DNA of 21,674 nucleotides from Leptotrichiaceae bacterium (lineage in GTDB: Bacteria > Fusobacteriota > Fusobacteriia > Fusobacteriales > Leptotrichiaceae): assembly GCA_030532815.1 (NCBI GenBank), contig JAUNKI010000011.1:1-21674 (forward strand), written 5' to 3'. A program made the position numbers and the translations under genes. The notes under the pieces are model-generated. The model was not told the DNA's origin, searched no databases, and saw only the letters and a program-made list of their open reading frames with translations. Shown here piece after piece: positions 1 through 8,042 of the stretch (position 1 is the first letter of the stretch; every line of letters begins with the position of its first letter).

Positions 1-96
1 TTTTGTTTTTACAGCGAACGGGCATTTTTGAGCTTTAGTAAAATTTGTGTTGAATAGTTTTTTGGATCAATCTTTTAAAAAATTGAAAAACCTTCT

Positions 97-1368
97 CTAT
101 AAAACCAGCAAACTCGGCTTTAACAACAATATAAGACCCAGTATAATCATCAGAATTCCTCCGAAAAGATTCATCCATTTGGAATATTTCGATGTCAGCT
201 GAAGTTTGTTTACACTTAAAAGTGCAAGCCCAAACACTATAAAATCATCTATCATATATCCCAATATATAAATAAATGTGTAAAACTGTTTCTGTATAAA
301 AGAGATATTATTTATTTGAAGTATTTTAGTAAAAGTCTGAGGTATCCCTACAGAACAGGCAAATTCTATTACATTTACAGACAATGCAAGACCTATTATT
401 CCAAGAGCTGTTAAAAATGTAAACGGCTTGTCAGCGATATTTCTTATTTTTCCTGATATTTCCGCCCTTTTCTTGAAATCGGTCACCTCACAGGACAGCT
501 CATTTCCCTTTTTCAGAAAGTTTTTTATAAAAAATATTCCTCCTGTTATTCCTACAATTCCCACAGCAGGAGTTACCCATTTATCAAGACCTACAAAATC
601 CCATGTATATAACCATGCATTAAGTATGAGATAGTACATTACAGCTTCGGCAAATATAAAGAGGCCCGCCACCCTGAACATTTTTATTTTATTCCCGACT
701 GCAACAAGTGCCGTTAAAAACAATACGAGAACCCACATCGCACAGGGATTGAATCCGTCTATAGTCCCTAAAACCGCAGCCATTAAAGGCAGAGAATAAT
801 TTGTCAAATCCACAGTCCTATTTATAAACGGAATATTCACCAGAACCTGCTTATCCTCATTTCCTGCTCCTCCCAGCACTTCACAGACACCGTCAACTTC
901 GCAGACAGCACCGTCTTTAGAAACATTGGAAAAATTTCCTTTTTCCATAAATTCCGTTAATGTAGGTATATTTTCCTTCTCTTTCCCTTTATCAATTTCC
1001 TTTATAATTTCTTTTCCTGTTGTATCAGCAGTATTATAACCTTGTATTACACGTTCATTCACATAAATTATGGGAGTTCCTTTGACCAGTTTCAGTTTAT
1101 CGGCAGCTTCATTGAAAAACTGTCTGTTTTCAGCATTTTCATCAATTTTATATTCCACATAGGTGAAATCATTTCTTTCATCGGACAGCTCCTTTAAGAA
1201 TTTCTCAAGATTTGTACAATTTTTACAGTCTTTTCTTCCGAAATATTCAATCTTTACTTTATTTTCTCCGAAAATGGGTAAGCTTCCCCAGAAAAATATG
1301 AAACATACAATCATTATCCCTGACAATATTTTCAGTTTTGCTATTTTCTTCATTATTAACTTTATCAT
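97..1368 (-). CDS. Membrane thiol-disulfide protein: thioredoxin-like domain fused to CcdA/DsbD-like transmembrane domain
   Basis: Likely moves reducing equivalents across the inner membrane to periplasmic thiols. Residues 12-33 form a signal or anchor segment. Residues 37-125 look like a small thioredoxin/glutaredoxin fold with a CKNC active site (C48, C51) and a cis-proline in GTPI (P99). From about residue 190 there are about six hydrophobic segments of the CcdA/DsbD-beta type, including FNPCA (C209) and EFACSVGIP (C338), the expected membrane cysteine pair. The linker carries a further pair, C156 and C162. The start at 1368 is supported by GGGAG seven bases upstream; a second ATG five codons in is less well placed. 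It begins 19 bases after acpS and is probably cotranscribed with it. Family assignment is firm; the physiological substrate is unknown (cytochrome c maturation or general disulfide reduction are both possible). Confidence 0.85.
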   Translation of the reverse strand: MIKLIMKKIAKLKILSGIMIVCFIFFWGSLPIFGENKVKIEYFGRKDCKNCTNLEKFLKELSDERNDFTYVEYKIDENAENRQFFNEAADKLKLVKGTPIIYVNERVIQGYNTADTTGKEIIKEIDKGKEKENIPTLTEFMEKGNFSNVSKDGAVCEVDGVCEVLGGAGNEDKQVLVNIPFINRTVDLTNYSLPLMAAVLGTIDGFNPCAMWVLVLFLTALVAVGNKIKMFRVAGLFIFAEAVMYYLILNAWLYTWDFVGLDKWVTPAVGIVGITGGIFFIKNFLKKGNELSCEVTDFKKRAEISGKIRNIADKPFTFLTALGIIGLALSVNVIEFACSVGIPQTFTKILQINNISFIQKQFYTFIYILGYMIDDFIVFGLALLSVNKLQLTSKYSKWMNLFGGILMIILGLILLLKPSLLVL

Positions 1369-1387
1369 AATTTTCTCCCGACTTTTA

Positions 1388-1756
1388 TTATTCTCTATAA
1401 ATAATAACTGTTGAAACTGCGTATTCTCTACTATGGGAAATACTTATCTGAATTTTCAGATTTCCTGCTGCCTCTTTTATCCTGTTATATAGCGTAACAC
1501 ATGGTTTACCCAGTTCATCATTTAATATTTCGACATCATTTAGGGAGAATCCTCTAACTCCCGTTCCCAAAGCTTTTGAAACAGCTTCTTTAGCTGCAAA
1601 TCTTCCCGCATAACTGGCATAAGGATTTTTTTTCTTTTCAATATGCTCTATTTCTTTTAAAGTATACACCTTTTTCCTGAAAGACGGTGTCCTGCCAATT
1701 GCTTCCTTTATTCTTTCTATTTCAATAATATCAGTTCCTATTCCGTATATTTCCAT
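1388..1756 (-). CDS. acpS: Holo-[acyl-carrier-protein] synthase
   Basis: Transfers the 4'-phosphopantetheine arm from coenzyme A to a serine of apo-acyl carrier protein, activating it for fatty acid synthesis. At 122 residues it has the normal AcpS length. The N-terminal GIGTDIIEIERI holds the Mg-binding aspartate (D9), and GRFAAKEAVSKALGTG (from residue 51) is the second family signature with the metal-binding glutamate (E57). The C-terminal ISISHSREYA matches the family end. AAAGGAG lies 8 bases before the ATG. It is the first gene of a likely two-gene unit with the thioredoxin-CcdA protein. A possible promoter lies about 160 bases upstream. Confidence 0.97.
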   Translation of the reverse strand: MEIYGIGTDIIEIERIKEAIGRTPSFRKKVYTLKEIEHIEKKKNPYASYAGRFAAKEAVSKALGTGVRGFSLNDVEILNDELGKPCVTLYNRIKEAAGNLKIQISISHSREYAVSTVIIYRE

Positions 1757-1915
1757 ATATTTCTCCTTTTACACAAAAACTTTTGTTTTCCGCATTATAT
1801 ACAGTCAATTTCAATTTTCATTATTTAAATTATATACTGATAAAACTATTTTTATTTTATAACGGACAGGTATTTTAAATATATAAAATTTATTTTGAAC
1901 CGTTTCTACAACTGT

Positions 1916-1943
1916 ATTATAAAAAACTGCTCCCATTTTCCAA
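1916..1943 (-). promoter_or_regulatory. Candidate sigma70 promoter upstream of acpS
   Basis: Minus strand: TTGGAA (1938-1943), a 16-base spacer, then a perfect TATAAT (1916-1921). The -35 matches four of six consensus positions. A second TATAAT lies nearer the gene at 1794-1799 but has no good -35. The rest of the 238-base tatD-acpS gap is AT-rich with no GC-stem terminator. Confidence 0.4.
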
Positions 1944-1994
1944 TTTCCTGTTTTTTAACTTGACGGTAGCAATAGAAAGAAAATTAAAATAAGG

Positions 1995-2753
1995 TTACAA
2001 TCTGTATATTTTTTTTGCATTTTCAGTAGTTTTTTCTATTACTTCCTCAACGGAAATTTCCTTTATACGTGCTATTTCTTCTGCTACATATTTTGTATAA
2101 ATCGGTTCATTTCTTTTTCCTCTGAAAGGAACAGGCGTCAAAAACGGACAGTCTGTTTCCAGAACTATTCTGTCCAGTGTAAGAACTTTTACAAGTTCCT
2201 TTGTTTTCCTGTTGTTTTTAAAAGTCACCGTTCCTCCCACACCTATATAATACCTTTCCAGAAAAGGCTCAGCCGCCTGAAAGGAACCGGGATAGCAGTG
2301 AAGTATCCCTCCCACATCGGAAAATTCCTTTAACACATTAAGAGTATCTTCAAGTGCTTCCCTTGTATGAATTACAACAGGAAGGTTTACTTTTTCCGCC
2401 AGTTTCATCTGTTTTCTGAAGCCGTCCTTCTGAATCTCTTTAGGATCTTTCATCCAGTGATAGTCAAGACCGATTTCTCCTATTGCAACAACTTTTTTTT
2501 CAGTCAGTACCAGTTTTTCGAGTTCTTTTTCAGTTTTACTGTTGTACTTCTTTATGTCTACAGGGTGTATCCCCGCTACTGCATAAACAAAAGGATATTT
2601 ATTTGCGAGGTCCACACTTTTTTTTGAACTTTCCAAATCAAAACCTATACTGACAATTCCTTCCATCTGTTCTTCTATATTTTTCATGACGGTATCAAAA
2701 TCATATTCAAATCTTTCATCATATATGTGTGTATGAGTATCTATTATTTTCAT
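1995..2753 (-). CDS. tatD: TatD family metal-dependent hydrolase (deoxyribonuclease)
   Basis: A TIM-barrel amidohydrolase-superfamily enzyme; characterised TatD proteins are Mg-dependent 3'-5' DNases, but many YcfH/YabD-type paralogues are only presumed nucleases. At 252 residues it has the usual length. Visible metal and active-site motifs in order are THTH (H7, H9), AGIHP (H63), GEIGLDYHW (E93, D97), VIHTREA (H129), LHCYPGS (H152) and ETDCPFLTP (D201), all in the expected arrangement. GAGG sits just upstream of the ATG. It lies downstream of luxS across a 134-base AT-rich gap without a convincing terminator, so readthrough from luxS is possible. Cytoplasmic. The family is certain; which TatD subgroup it belongs to is not. 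Confidence 0.93.
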   Translation of the reverse strand: MKIIDTHTHIYDERFEYDFDTVMKNIEEQMEGIVSIGFDLESSKKSVDLANKYPFVYAVAGIHPVDIKKYNSKTEKELEKLVLTEKKVVAIGEIGLDYHWMKDPKEIQKDGFRKQMKLAEKVNLPVVIHTREALEDTLNVLKEFSDVGGILHCYPGSFQAAEPFLERYYIGVGGTVTFKNNRKTKELVKVLTLDRIVLETDCPFLTPVPFRGKRNEPIYTKYVAEEIARIKEISVEEVIEKTTENAKKIYRL

Positions 2754-2887
2754 TTTTCCTCTTTCATAATATATTGTAATTAATGATTTCTAATGTACAA
2801 TATTAAAAATTAAAAAATTTTTTTCATTTTTTCCGTACTATTTTCAGCAAATAAAATCAGATAAATATGAGAGTAGTTGAATTTTAA

Positions 2888-3367
2888 TTATTCAGGATAG
2901 TTCATATTTTCTTCTTTAAGATTATTCAAAGTTTCTTCAAGATATTTTTTAGCTTCAAAATTTGCCATAGGTAAATTCTGATCAAGATAATTACCGCATT
3001 CTACAGCTGATGCTCCCGGTATTTCTCCTTTAAAATCCGCCATAAATGTAAAAGTTTCCTTTATTAGCTCCTTTATATCATGAGGTGTCAATTTTCCCTT
3101 TAAAATAAGATAAAAACCTGTTCTGCAACCCATAGGTCCGAAGTATACTATTTCATTTTTCCATTCAGAGTGATTTCTTAAAAATGTTGCTCCCAAATGT
3201 TCCATAGTATGAAGTTCAGCTATATTAATTACAGGTTCTCTGTTGGGAAGCTTCATTCTTATATCAAAGCTTGTCAGATAATTTCCGTTTATTTCGTCAA
3301 TTCTTGATACGTAGAGCCCTCTGTTCAACTTTATATGATCTACTTGAAAACTTGCTATTCTTTCCAT
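2888..3367 (-). CDS. luxS: S-ribosylhomocysteine lyase (LuxS)
   Basis: Cleaves S-ribosylhomocysteine to homocysteine and DPD, the precursor of autoinducer-2; part of the activated methyl cycle. At 159 residues it is full length. The metal site is visible as HTMEH (H53, H57) and ECGNYLDQ (C124), and the catalytic cysteine as GPMGCRTGFY (C81). An AAAGGAG element lies 12 bases before the ATG with a second purine-rich GGGA closer in. It stands between ddl (181-base gap) and tatD. No pfs (nucleosidase) gene is present in the window. Whether AI-2 is used as a signal or is only a by-product cannot be told from the sequence. Confidence 0.97.
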   Translation of the reverse strand: MERIASFQVDHIKLNRGLYVSRIDEINGNYLTSFDIRMKLPNREPVINIAELHTMEHLGATFLRNHSEWKNEIVYFGPMGCRTGFYLILKGKLTPHDIKELIKETFTFMADFKGEIPGASAVECGNYLDQNLPMANFEAKKYLEETLNNLKEENMNYPE

Positions 3368-3450
3368 ATTCCCTTTCTCCTTTCATATCCTTCACTTTTT
3401 AATGCCCATATAAAATATTCATTTAAATTTTTCCCTATTATCTTAACTGC

Positions 3451-3477
3451 AGTATATATGGAACTTTTTTTTATCAA
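3451..3477 (-). promoter_or_regulatory. Weak candidate promoter for luxS
   Basis: Minus strand: TTGATA (3472-3477) and TATACT (3451-3456), separated by only 15 bases, about 83 bases before the luxS ATG. Both hexamers match consensus five of six, but the short spacer makes it uncertain. Confidence 0.3.
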
Positions 3478-3524
3478 AATTCCACTGAAAATTATAAAAC
3501 ATACAAATAATAAAAATACAGGAA

Positions 3525-3550
3525 AACAGTATAATGCTTATTTAACTGTT
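3525..3550 (-). terminator. Weak AT-rich hairpin at the end of ddl
   Basis: AACAGT (minus strand, from 3550) pairs with ACTGTT (ending 3525) around a 14-base loop, followed by TTCC and a T-rich stretch. The stem touches the ddl stop codon and has few GC pairs, so termination would be inefficient at best. Confidence 0.25.
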
Positions 3551-4475
3551 ATCTCTTTATTTTCATAGACGCCTCTATGAGCAAATCCAGTGTCTGACTG
3601 TAATTATATCCCTTTGATGCCGTACTTTTAGGTAGCAGACTTGCTGCCGTCATTCCAGGTAAAGTATTCACTTCCATAAAATAGGGTTTATTTCCGACAA
3701 CCATAAAATCAATTCTGGCAAATCCTTCACATTTCATTGCATAATAGCTGTCTCCGGCAAATTTGTCGATTTCCTGCTGTATTTCCTTTTCAAATTCAAA
3801 TACAAACTCCCTTGCTCCTCCTGCTGAATATTTAGATTCATAGTCAAAGTAATCTCCTGCAACAGCTTCTATTTTAAGAGTGGGATAAACTTCTCCGTTA
3901 ATGACAGGCACACTTATTTCAGTACCTTTCAATACTTCCTCAATCAATGCTTCCCTGTCCATATCGAATACAAGATCAAGTGCTGCCTCAAGCTCCTCCT
4001 GATTTTCCACAAAGCTTACCCCTATACTCGATCCTCCTGAATTAGGCTTGACAACTATTCTGCTTCCCAATTTTTCACTTATATTTTTGAAATCCGCCGT
4101 TTCTCCTTTTCTTACACTTATCCCTTCTGCAACTCTCACTCCGTAGGAAGAAACTATTTTCTTTGTCATTTCCTTGTCCATACATACTGCACTCGACATA
4201 ACTCCGGGGCCACTGTAGGCAATTCCCATGCTTTCAAGAATAGCCTGTACTCTACCGTCCTCTCCGAAAGCTCCGTGTAAGGCTATATACACAAAATCGG
4301 GATTAATGCCTTTCACTTTTTCAAATATTTCCTTTTCTGAATTTATTACAATATCAAAAACATCGTATTTTTCCTTATTTAGATTTTTTACAATTTCACT
4401 TCCTGTATTCAGAGAAACCTCCCTTTCAGCAGATACTCCTCCTCTGATAACTCCGACTTTTAATAATTTTGACAT
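3549..4475 (-). CDS. ddl: D-alanine--D-alanine ligase
   Basis: ATP-grasp enzyme that makes the D-Ala-D-Ala dipeptide for peptidoglycan precursors in the cytoplasm. At 308 residues it matches the DdlB-type length. Visible are the N-terminal GGVSAEREVS (G12-S21, substrate-binding loop glutamate E17), HGAFGEDGRVQ (from H68), the ATP-binding VVKPNSGGSSIGV (K143 and the glycine/serine loop), EEVLKGTEISV, and the C-terminal ARIDFMV and MEVNTLPGMT with the metal ligands D256, E268 and N270. AAGGAT seven bases before the ATG fits the start. It begins 26 bases after hslO and is probably in one transcript with it. No other mur genes accompany it here, unlike the division and cell wall cluster of many bacteria. 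Confidence 0.96.
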   Translation of the reverse strand: MSKLLKVGVIRGGVSAEREVSLNTGSEIVKNLNKEKYDVFDIVINSEKEIFEKVKGINPDFVYIALHGAFGEDGRVQAILESMGIAYSGPGVMSSAVCMDKEMTKKIVSSYGVRVAEGISVRKGETADFKNISEKLGSRIVVKPNSGGSSIGVSFVENQEELEAALDLVFDMDREALIEEVLKGTEISVPVINGEVYPTLKIEAVAGDYFDYESKYSAGGAREFVFEFEKEIQQEIDKFAGDSYYAMKCEGFARIDFMVVGNKPYFMEVNTLPGMTAASLLPKSTASKGYNYSQTLDLLIEASMKIKR

Positions 4476-4501
4476 TTTAATATCCTTTCATTTTTTATAT
4501 A

Positions 4502-5443
4502 CTATTCCATATCTTTAAAATCTTCTTTTAAAAACTTGTATTTTTTCCCGCAGAAATGACATTCCACTTCAATTTCTCCTTCTTCTTCGAGAATATGCTC
4601 TATTTCTTTTTTTCCTAAAGTTATTATTCCTTTGTAAAATTTTTCCTTTGTGCAGTTACATTTATATTCGATTATACTTTTTTCCAGAATTTCATAATCT
4701 TCCACATATTTCTTAACATGATTTCCCGATATTTCAGCTTCATCTTCGGCAACTGATATATCTTCATATAAAAGTTCGACTATTCTTTCAAGAGAAAATC
4801 CTCCTGTTAAAAGCTCGGTTATGCTTCTTATCTGCCTCAATTTATCTTCAAGTTTGTCTATAAAAGTATCTTCCACTCCCGGAAGAAGCTGGATAATGTA
4901 TCCTCCCGCTTTTTCCACATCTCCATTTTCATTCATTTTGACTCCCAAAGTCACCACCGATTTTACCTGCTCGGAAATGAGGAAATAATACGCCATTATA
5001 TCGGATATATCTTCTCCGTCAAGTTTTATGAGACCTACAAAAGGCTCTTTCAATCCCATATCTTTTATTACCTGTAAAGTGCCGTTTCCTATAAATCTTA
5101 CCTGTCCTGTTTCATCAGTAATAAATTCTCCGTTTTCATCAACTATTTTATGAAAATTTTCTTCAGGATTTCCCGTATATCCTTTTACTTCTCCGTTTTT
5201 ATTCGCTGTCGCGAGGAGGGTTCCGTAAGGTCCTTCTCCGGATATTCTCAAAGTCAGAAGATCATTTTCCCCTTTTAAGTCTTTCCCCATCATTACAGCT
5301 GCTGTAAGAAGTTTTCCGAATAAAGTTACAGCAACAGGATCCAATTTGTGTATTCTTTTTGCTTCACGGACAATTTCCGTCGTATCACATAAAAAAAATC
5401 TTGCACACTTGCTTGTTCCTCTTATTAATTCTGATTTTTCCAT
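4502..5443 (-). CDS. hslO: Redox-regulated chaperone Hsp33
   Basis: Cytoplasmic holdase that is inactive when reduced with zinc bound and becomes active when its cysteines are oxidised. The N-terminal SELIRGTSKCARFFLCDTTE and later LLTLRISGEGPYG and LLPGVED match the Hsp33 core. The C-terminal zinc site is complete: CNC (C262, C264) and CHFC (C295, C298), the CXC-X(30)-CXXC arrangement of the family. At 313 residues it is slightly longer than the E. coli protein. AAGGA precedes the ATG by about 8 bases. It leads a probable hslO-ddl pair, starting just past the terminator that ends the upstream lipoprotein gene. No separate promoter could be identified with confidence in the 33 bases between terminator and gene. 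Confidence 0.96.
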   Translation of the reverse strand: MEKSELIRGTSKCARFFLCDTTEIVREAKRIHKLDPVAVTLFGKLLTAAVMMGKDLKGENDLLTLRISGEGPYGTLLATANKNGEVKGYTGNPEENFHKIVDENGEFITDETGQVRFIGNGTLQVIKDMGLKEPFVGLIKLDGEDISDIMAYYFLISEQVKSVVTLGVKMNENGDVEKAGGYIIQLLPGVEDTFIDKLEDKLRQIRSITELLTGGFSLERIVELLYEDISVAEDEAEISGNHVKKYVEDYEILEKSIIEYKCNCTKEKFYKGIITLGKKEIEHILEEEGEIEVECHFCGKKYKFLKEDFKDME

Positions 5444-5476
5444 TATTTTTTCCTTTTCTTCCTGTGTATTTTATTT

Positions 5477-5500
5477 AAAAAAGGCACTTTTGACGTGCCT
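5477..5500 (-). terminator. Intrinsic terminator after the lipoprotein gene
   Basis: Minus strand: stem AGGCAC (5500-5495), a 7-base loop, GTGCCT (5487-5482), then a run of T (5481-5477) continuing T/A-rich. It lies about 11 bases past the stop codon at 5512. The plus-strand side is also followed by a T-rich tract, but no plus-strand gene ends here. Confidence 0.85.
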
Positions 5501-5511
5501 CCGTATTTATT

Positions 5512-6153
5512 TTATTTTTTGTCCAGCTTAGGCTCGGTAAGTTTCTGATCCTTTCCTACACTTGGGCCTTCCTGAGGAGATCGAACTTCATTTTCTTCTT
5601 CAGAATCAATTCCCAAAGTATTTAAATTTGCCAATGTAGTATTTACTTTACCGAATAAAACGTCTATATTTTCAGCTGTTACATTTACTTTACTTCCTTC
5701 TTTTGTTTTTACAACAATAAACTTTGTAGTATTTTTTTCTTTAGGTACGTCGTTTGATTCCAATATTTTTTTAAATTCCTCTTCTATAGGAGGTGTCTCA
5801 CTATTTTCGGAAAATGTATCTTTAAGAAGTCTTTGAAATATCATCAGAAACACCTTTTCAGTATCCACGTTTTCAACTGAAACTGTAACAGCAGATATGT
5901 CTCCCTGTTTTTCACTGCTAATTATTTCATATTTCATATTTTTAAACAATGTTTCAAAAAACAGCTGCTGCATTTTATTATTGTACTCCACTTTCAAATC
6001 TTTCGTAAAGTCTTTGTTAACAGAGTATTTTGCTGCCTCTTCAATTTTTTTCTCTTTCACGCTGTCTATAAATTTTGATACTACGGCTTCAGGTTTTGGT
6101 CCACAGCCGATTATCAGAACAAATACCAGAACGCCCAATAATATTCTCTTCAT
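5512..6153 (-). CDS. Small lipoprotein of unknown function, DUF4878-like
   Basis: The N-terminus MKRILLGVLVFVLIIGCGPK is a textbook lipoprotein signal with lipobox LIIGC (acylated C17). The following segment, PEAVVSKFIDSVKEKKIEEAA, resembles the start of small NTF2-like lipoprotein domains (DUF4878 and related families), where one helix is followed by a curved sheet. The rest (residues 60-165) alternates charged strands, and the last 35 residues are a polar, probably disordered tail. AGGAG lies 7 bases before the ATG. The gene has its own consensus promoter and its own terminator and so appears monocistronic. It sits between lpxD and hslO. The substrate or partner is unknown; I rely only on local resemblance for the domain. 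Confidence 0.8.
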   Translation of the reverse strand: MKRILLGVLVFVLIIGCGPKPEAVVSKFIDSVKEKKIEEAAKYSVNKDFTKDLKVEYNNKMQQLFFETLFKNMKYEIISSEKQGDISAVTVSVENVDTEKVFLMIFQRLLKDTFSENSETPPIEEEFKKILESNDVPKEKNTTKFIVVKTKEGSKVNVTAENIDVLFGKVNTTLANLNTLGIDSEEENEVRSPQEGPSVGKDQKLTEPKLDKK

Positions 6154-6186
6154 TTCATGGCTCCTATCTTATTTCTTATTTTCTTA

Positions 6187-6215
6187 ATTTTACATTATTT
6201 AAAATAACAAGTCAA
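6187..6215 (-). promoter_or_regulatory. Sigma70 promoter of the lipoprotein gene
   Basis: Minus strand: TTGACT (6210-6215), exactly 17 bases, then TAAAAT (6187-6192), giving a leader of roughly 25-30 bases before the ATG at 6153. Both boxes are five of six to consensus. An inverted repeat CAACTC/GAGTTG (6248-6268) lies about 33 bases upstream of the -35 and could be an operator or the tail structure of the lpxD transcript. Confidence 0.75.
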
Positions 6216-6247
6216 GTAATTAAATTTTTCTTAAATCAATGTCTTAA

Positions 6248-6268
6248 CAACTCAACAATGCCGAGTTG
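6248..6268. repeat. 6-bp inverted repeat with 9-base loop between lpxD and the lipoprotein promoter
   Basis: CAACTC (6248-6253) and GAGTTG (6263-6268) are perfectly complementary. On the minus strand it is followed by TTAAGAC rather than a T run, so it is a poor terminator for lpxD. It may only be an upstream regulatory site. The remainder of the 283-base gap is AT-rich with nothing recognisable. Confidence 0.35.
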
Positions 6269-6436
6269 ATTTTCCTTCCTTATCGAAATTTTATTTTTTT
6301 TATTGGAATCTGTAAATTCCTCCCGATAGATATTTCAGTAAATTCATTTATTTTTGTCCAATGAAATATCCATTCAGGAAAAATACACCTTAAATCATAT
6401 TTTTATTTATCAGTATTTCTTTCTTTTTTCAGATTT

Positions 6437-7450
6437 TCAACTTTTCTTTAAATTTTCGATTTCTTTTTCAAGATGTCTTATTTTTTTTATCATGTCCGGA
6501 ACTTTTCCCATAGACATTTTTACTCTTAAATCTTCCATATGCTCTCTTAAAGGAAATCCCGACATCTGCTTACCGTCAGGAACATTATTTGTAACTCCCG
6601 ATCTTCCTGCAATTATGACATTATTACCTATTTTCAGATGCCCCGCCACTCCTACCTGACCTGCAAGAGTGGTATTATTCCCCACTTCCACACTTCCTGA
6701 AATACCTGTCTGTGCTACAATAAAGCAATTTTCACCTATAATATCATTATGTGCAATGTGGACAAGATTGTCAATCTTGGTCCCTTTCCTTATTATGGTA
6801 TCTCCTATAGTTCCCCTGTCTATACACGTATTTGCACCTACCTCGACTTCATCTTCCAAAATAACATTTCCTATCTGTTCTATTTTCATGTTGTTTCCGT
6901 TTACTTTTACAAATCCGAAACCATCGGAACCTATAACTGCACCGGACTGTATTATGGAGCCTTTTCCTATTTTTGTAAATTCTCTTATAGTTACATTGGA
7001 ATAGACAATACAGTTGTCTCCTATTTCACTTCCTTCAAATATGGAAACATTAGGGTAAATAACAGTGTTTTTTCCTATTTTCACATTATGTCCTATATAT
7101 GTGTTTATTTTAGACACATTTGCTGTCGGGTCTATTTCCGATGAAATTTCTATCTGTTTTTCAAAAGGCTTTGTTTTCGGTTTAAAATAATTAAGCAGTA
7201 TCGGCATAAGTTCTCTCGGACTATTTTTTACAATAATATAAGTTCTGTTATCGGGAAGTCCTTCCGAAGAAGAGACTATTATTGCCCCTGCATTGCATTT
7301 ATCAATATTTTTCAACATTTTTTCTTCTGCTGCAAAAGTAAGTTCATTTTCTGTAGAATGAAAAAAAGGTGATAATCTGAGAAAACTCAAATTATCGTTT
7401 CCTTTTATTTCACCTTTTATTAATGCAGCTATTTCTTTAATATTATACAT
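6437..7450 (-). CDS. lpxD: UDP-3-O-acylglucosamine N-acyltransferase
   Basis: Third enzyme of lipid A synthesis: adds the second hydroxyacyl chain from acyl-ACP to UDP-3-O-acylglucosamine in the cytoplasm. From about residue 105 the protein is a left-handed hexapeptide-repeat helix (IGHNVKIGKNTVIYPNVSI and many similar turns). The catalytic-type histidine is in IDNLVHIAHNDIIG (H234 in this numbering), and the N-terminal domain matches LpxD. An ATG 18 bases upstream (7468) is in frame, but AAAGGA lies between the two ATGs, six bases before 7450, so I start at 7450, giving 337 residues. It is preceded by a GNAT gene rather than skp, and no fabZ or lpxA follows, unlike the proteobacterial cluster. 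Confidence 0.95.
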   Translation of the reverse strand: MYNIKEIAALIKGEIKGNDNLSFLRLSPFFHSTENELTFAAEEKMLKNIDKCNAGAIIVSSSEGLPDNRTYIIVKNSPRELMPILLNYFKPKTKPFEKQIEISSEIDPTANVSKINTYIGHNVKIGKNTVIYPNVSIFEGSEIGDNCIVYSNVTIREFTKIGKGSIIQSGAVIGSDGFGFVKVNGNNMKIEQIGNVILEDEVEVGANTCIDRGTIGDTIIRKGTKIDNLVHIAHNDIIGENCFIVAQTGISGSVEVGNNTTLAGQVGVAGHLKIGNNVIIAGRSGVTNNVPDGKQMSGFPLREHMEDLRVKMSMGKVPDMIKKIRHLEKEIENLKKS

Positions 7451-7508
7451 AAAGATTCCTTTCTGCATATTTTTATATACATTTTTATTGAATTAGCTAA
7501 AATTAAAT

Positions 7509-8042
7509 TTAATGTTCTGTTAAATCTATCCAATATCGTTGTACAGTAATCCCGTCCTTAATAACTTCGTTTTCCAATACACCGCCGTTTTTGATTATCG
7601 ATTTTGCAGAACCGATATTATTTCTGTCACAGGTAAGTAAAACTTTGTATATTCCAAGTTTTCTGCATTCCCGTAAAGCTAATGAAATCATAGCAGTGGC
7701 ATATCCTTTACGCCTTTCTGTCGGGCGGATTCCGTCTCCGATATGTCCACCTGTATACAGTAACTCCTCTGTTAAGTAATGACGGATATTAACGGCACCG
7801 ACAAAAATGTTTCTATCTGTATCCAGACAGAACAGAGTTGTATCAGGAACGCGTCCGTCTGATGTTTTTTCTTTTATTTCCAGATTTTCAAGATAATAAT
7901 CAAAATTATGAAAGTCATTTCGGAAAATCATCCACGGTGAATGATTGGTCCTATTTTCCTCAATATCCTTCTTCCATTCTTTAAGCATATCAAATAGCTG
8001 TTCCTTATATTCATAGGATAATTTTACCAGTTTTATATTCAT
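7509..8042 (-). CDS. GNAT family N-acetyltransferase
   Basis: Acetyl-CoA-dependent N-acetyltransferase of unknown substrate. The core is visible: DTDRNIFVGAVNIRHYL (strands 2-3), GGHIGDGIRPTERRKGYA (residues 98-115), with the acetyl-CoA-binding RRKGYA loop, and KVLLTCDRNNIGSAKSIIKNGG (strand 5 and the following helix). Length (177 residues) is normal. The best Shine-Dalgarno, GAGAGGA, is rather far (about 11 bases) from the ATG. It starts 94 bases after bamA and ends 58 bases before lpxD, where skp/ompH often sits in other diderms. The middle of the gene looks richer in GC than its neighbours, which could mean acquisition by transfer. Closest in feel to small-molecule or antibiotic-type acetyltransferases, but nothing fixes the substrate. 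Confidence 0.88.
   Translation of the reverse strand: MNIKLVKLSYEYKEQLFDMLKEWKKDIEENRTNHSPWMIFRNDFHNFDYYLENLEIKEKTSDGRVPDTTLFCLDTDRNIFVGAVNIRHYLTEELLYTGGHIGDGIRPTERRKGYATAMISLALRECRKLGIYKVLLTCDRNNIGSAKSIIKNGGVLENEVIKDGITVQRYWIDLTEH

Noticed and set aside
1..96. Short minus-strand frame at the left edge beginning MPVRCKNK
   Set aside because: Only eight codons are inside the window and no ribosome site precedes it; nothing else is recognisable in these 96 bases.
428..634. Plus-strand open frames throughout the window (for example 428-634, 2367-2627, 12187-12534)
   Set aside because: All lie opposite well-supported minus-strand genes, lack family motifs and ribosome sites, and have the composition of antisense reading.
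1958..1990. Plus-strand TTGACG with TAAAAT
   Set aside because: The spacer is 19 bases and no plus-strand gene follows; it would only make antisense RNA to tatD.
2754..2887. TTGTAC-16-TACAAT as a tatD promoter
   Set aside because: The -35 matches only three of six positions; too weak to list.
7451..7468. Upstream ATG for lpxD at 7468
   Set aside because: The ribosome site AAAGGA lies downstream of it and correctly before the ATG at 7450.
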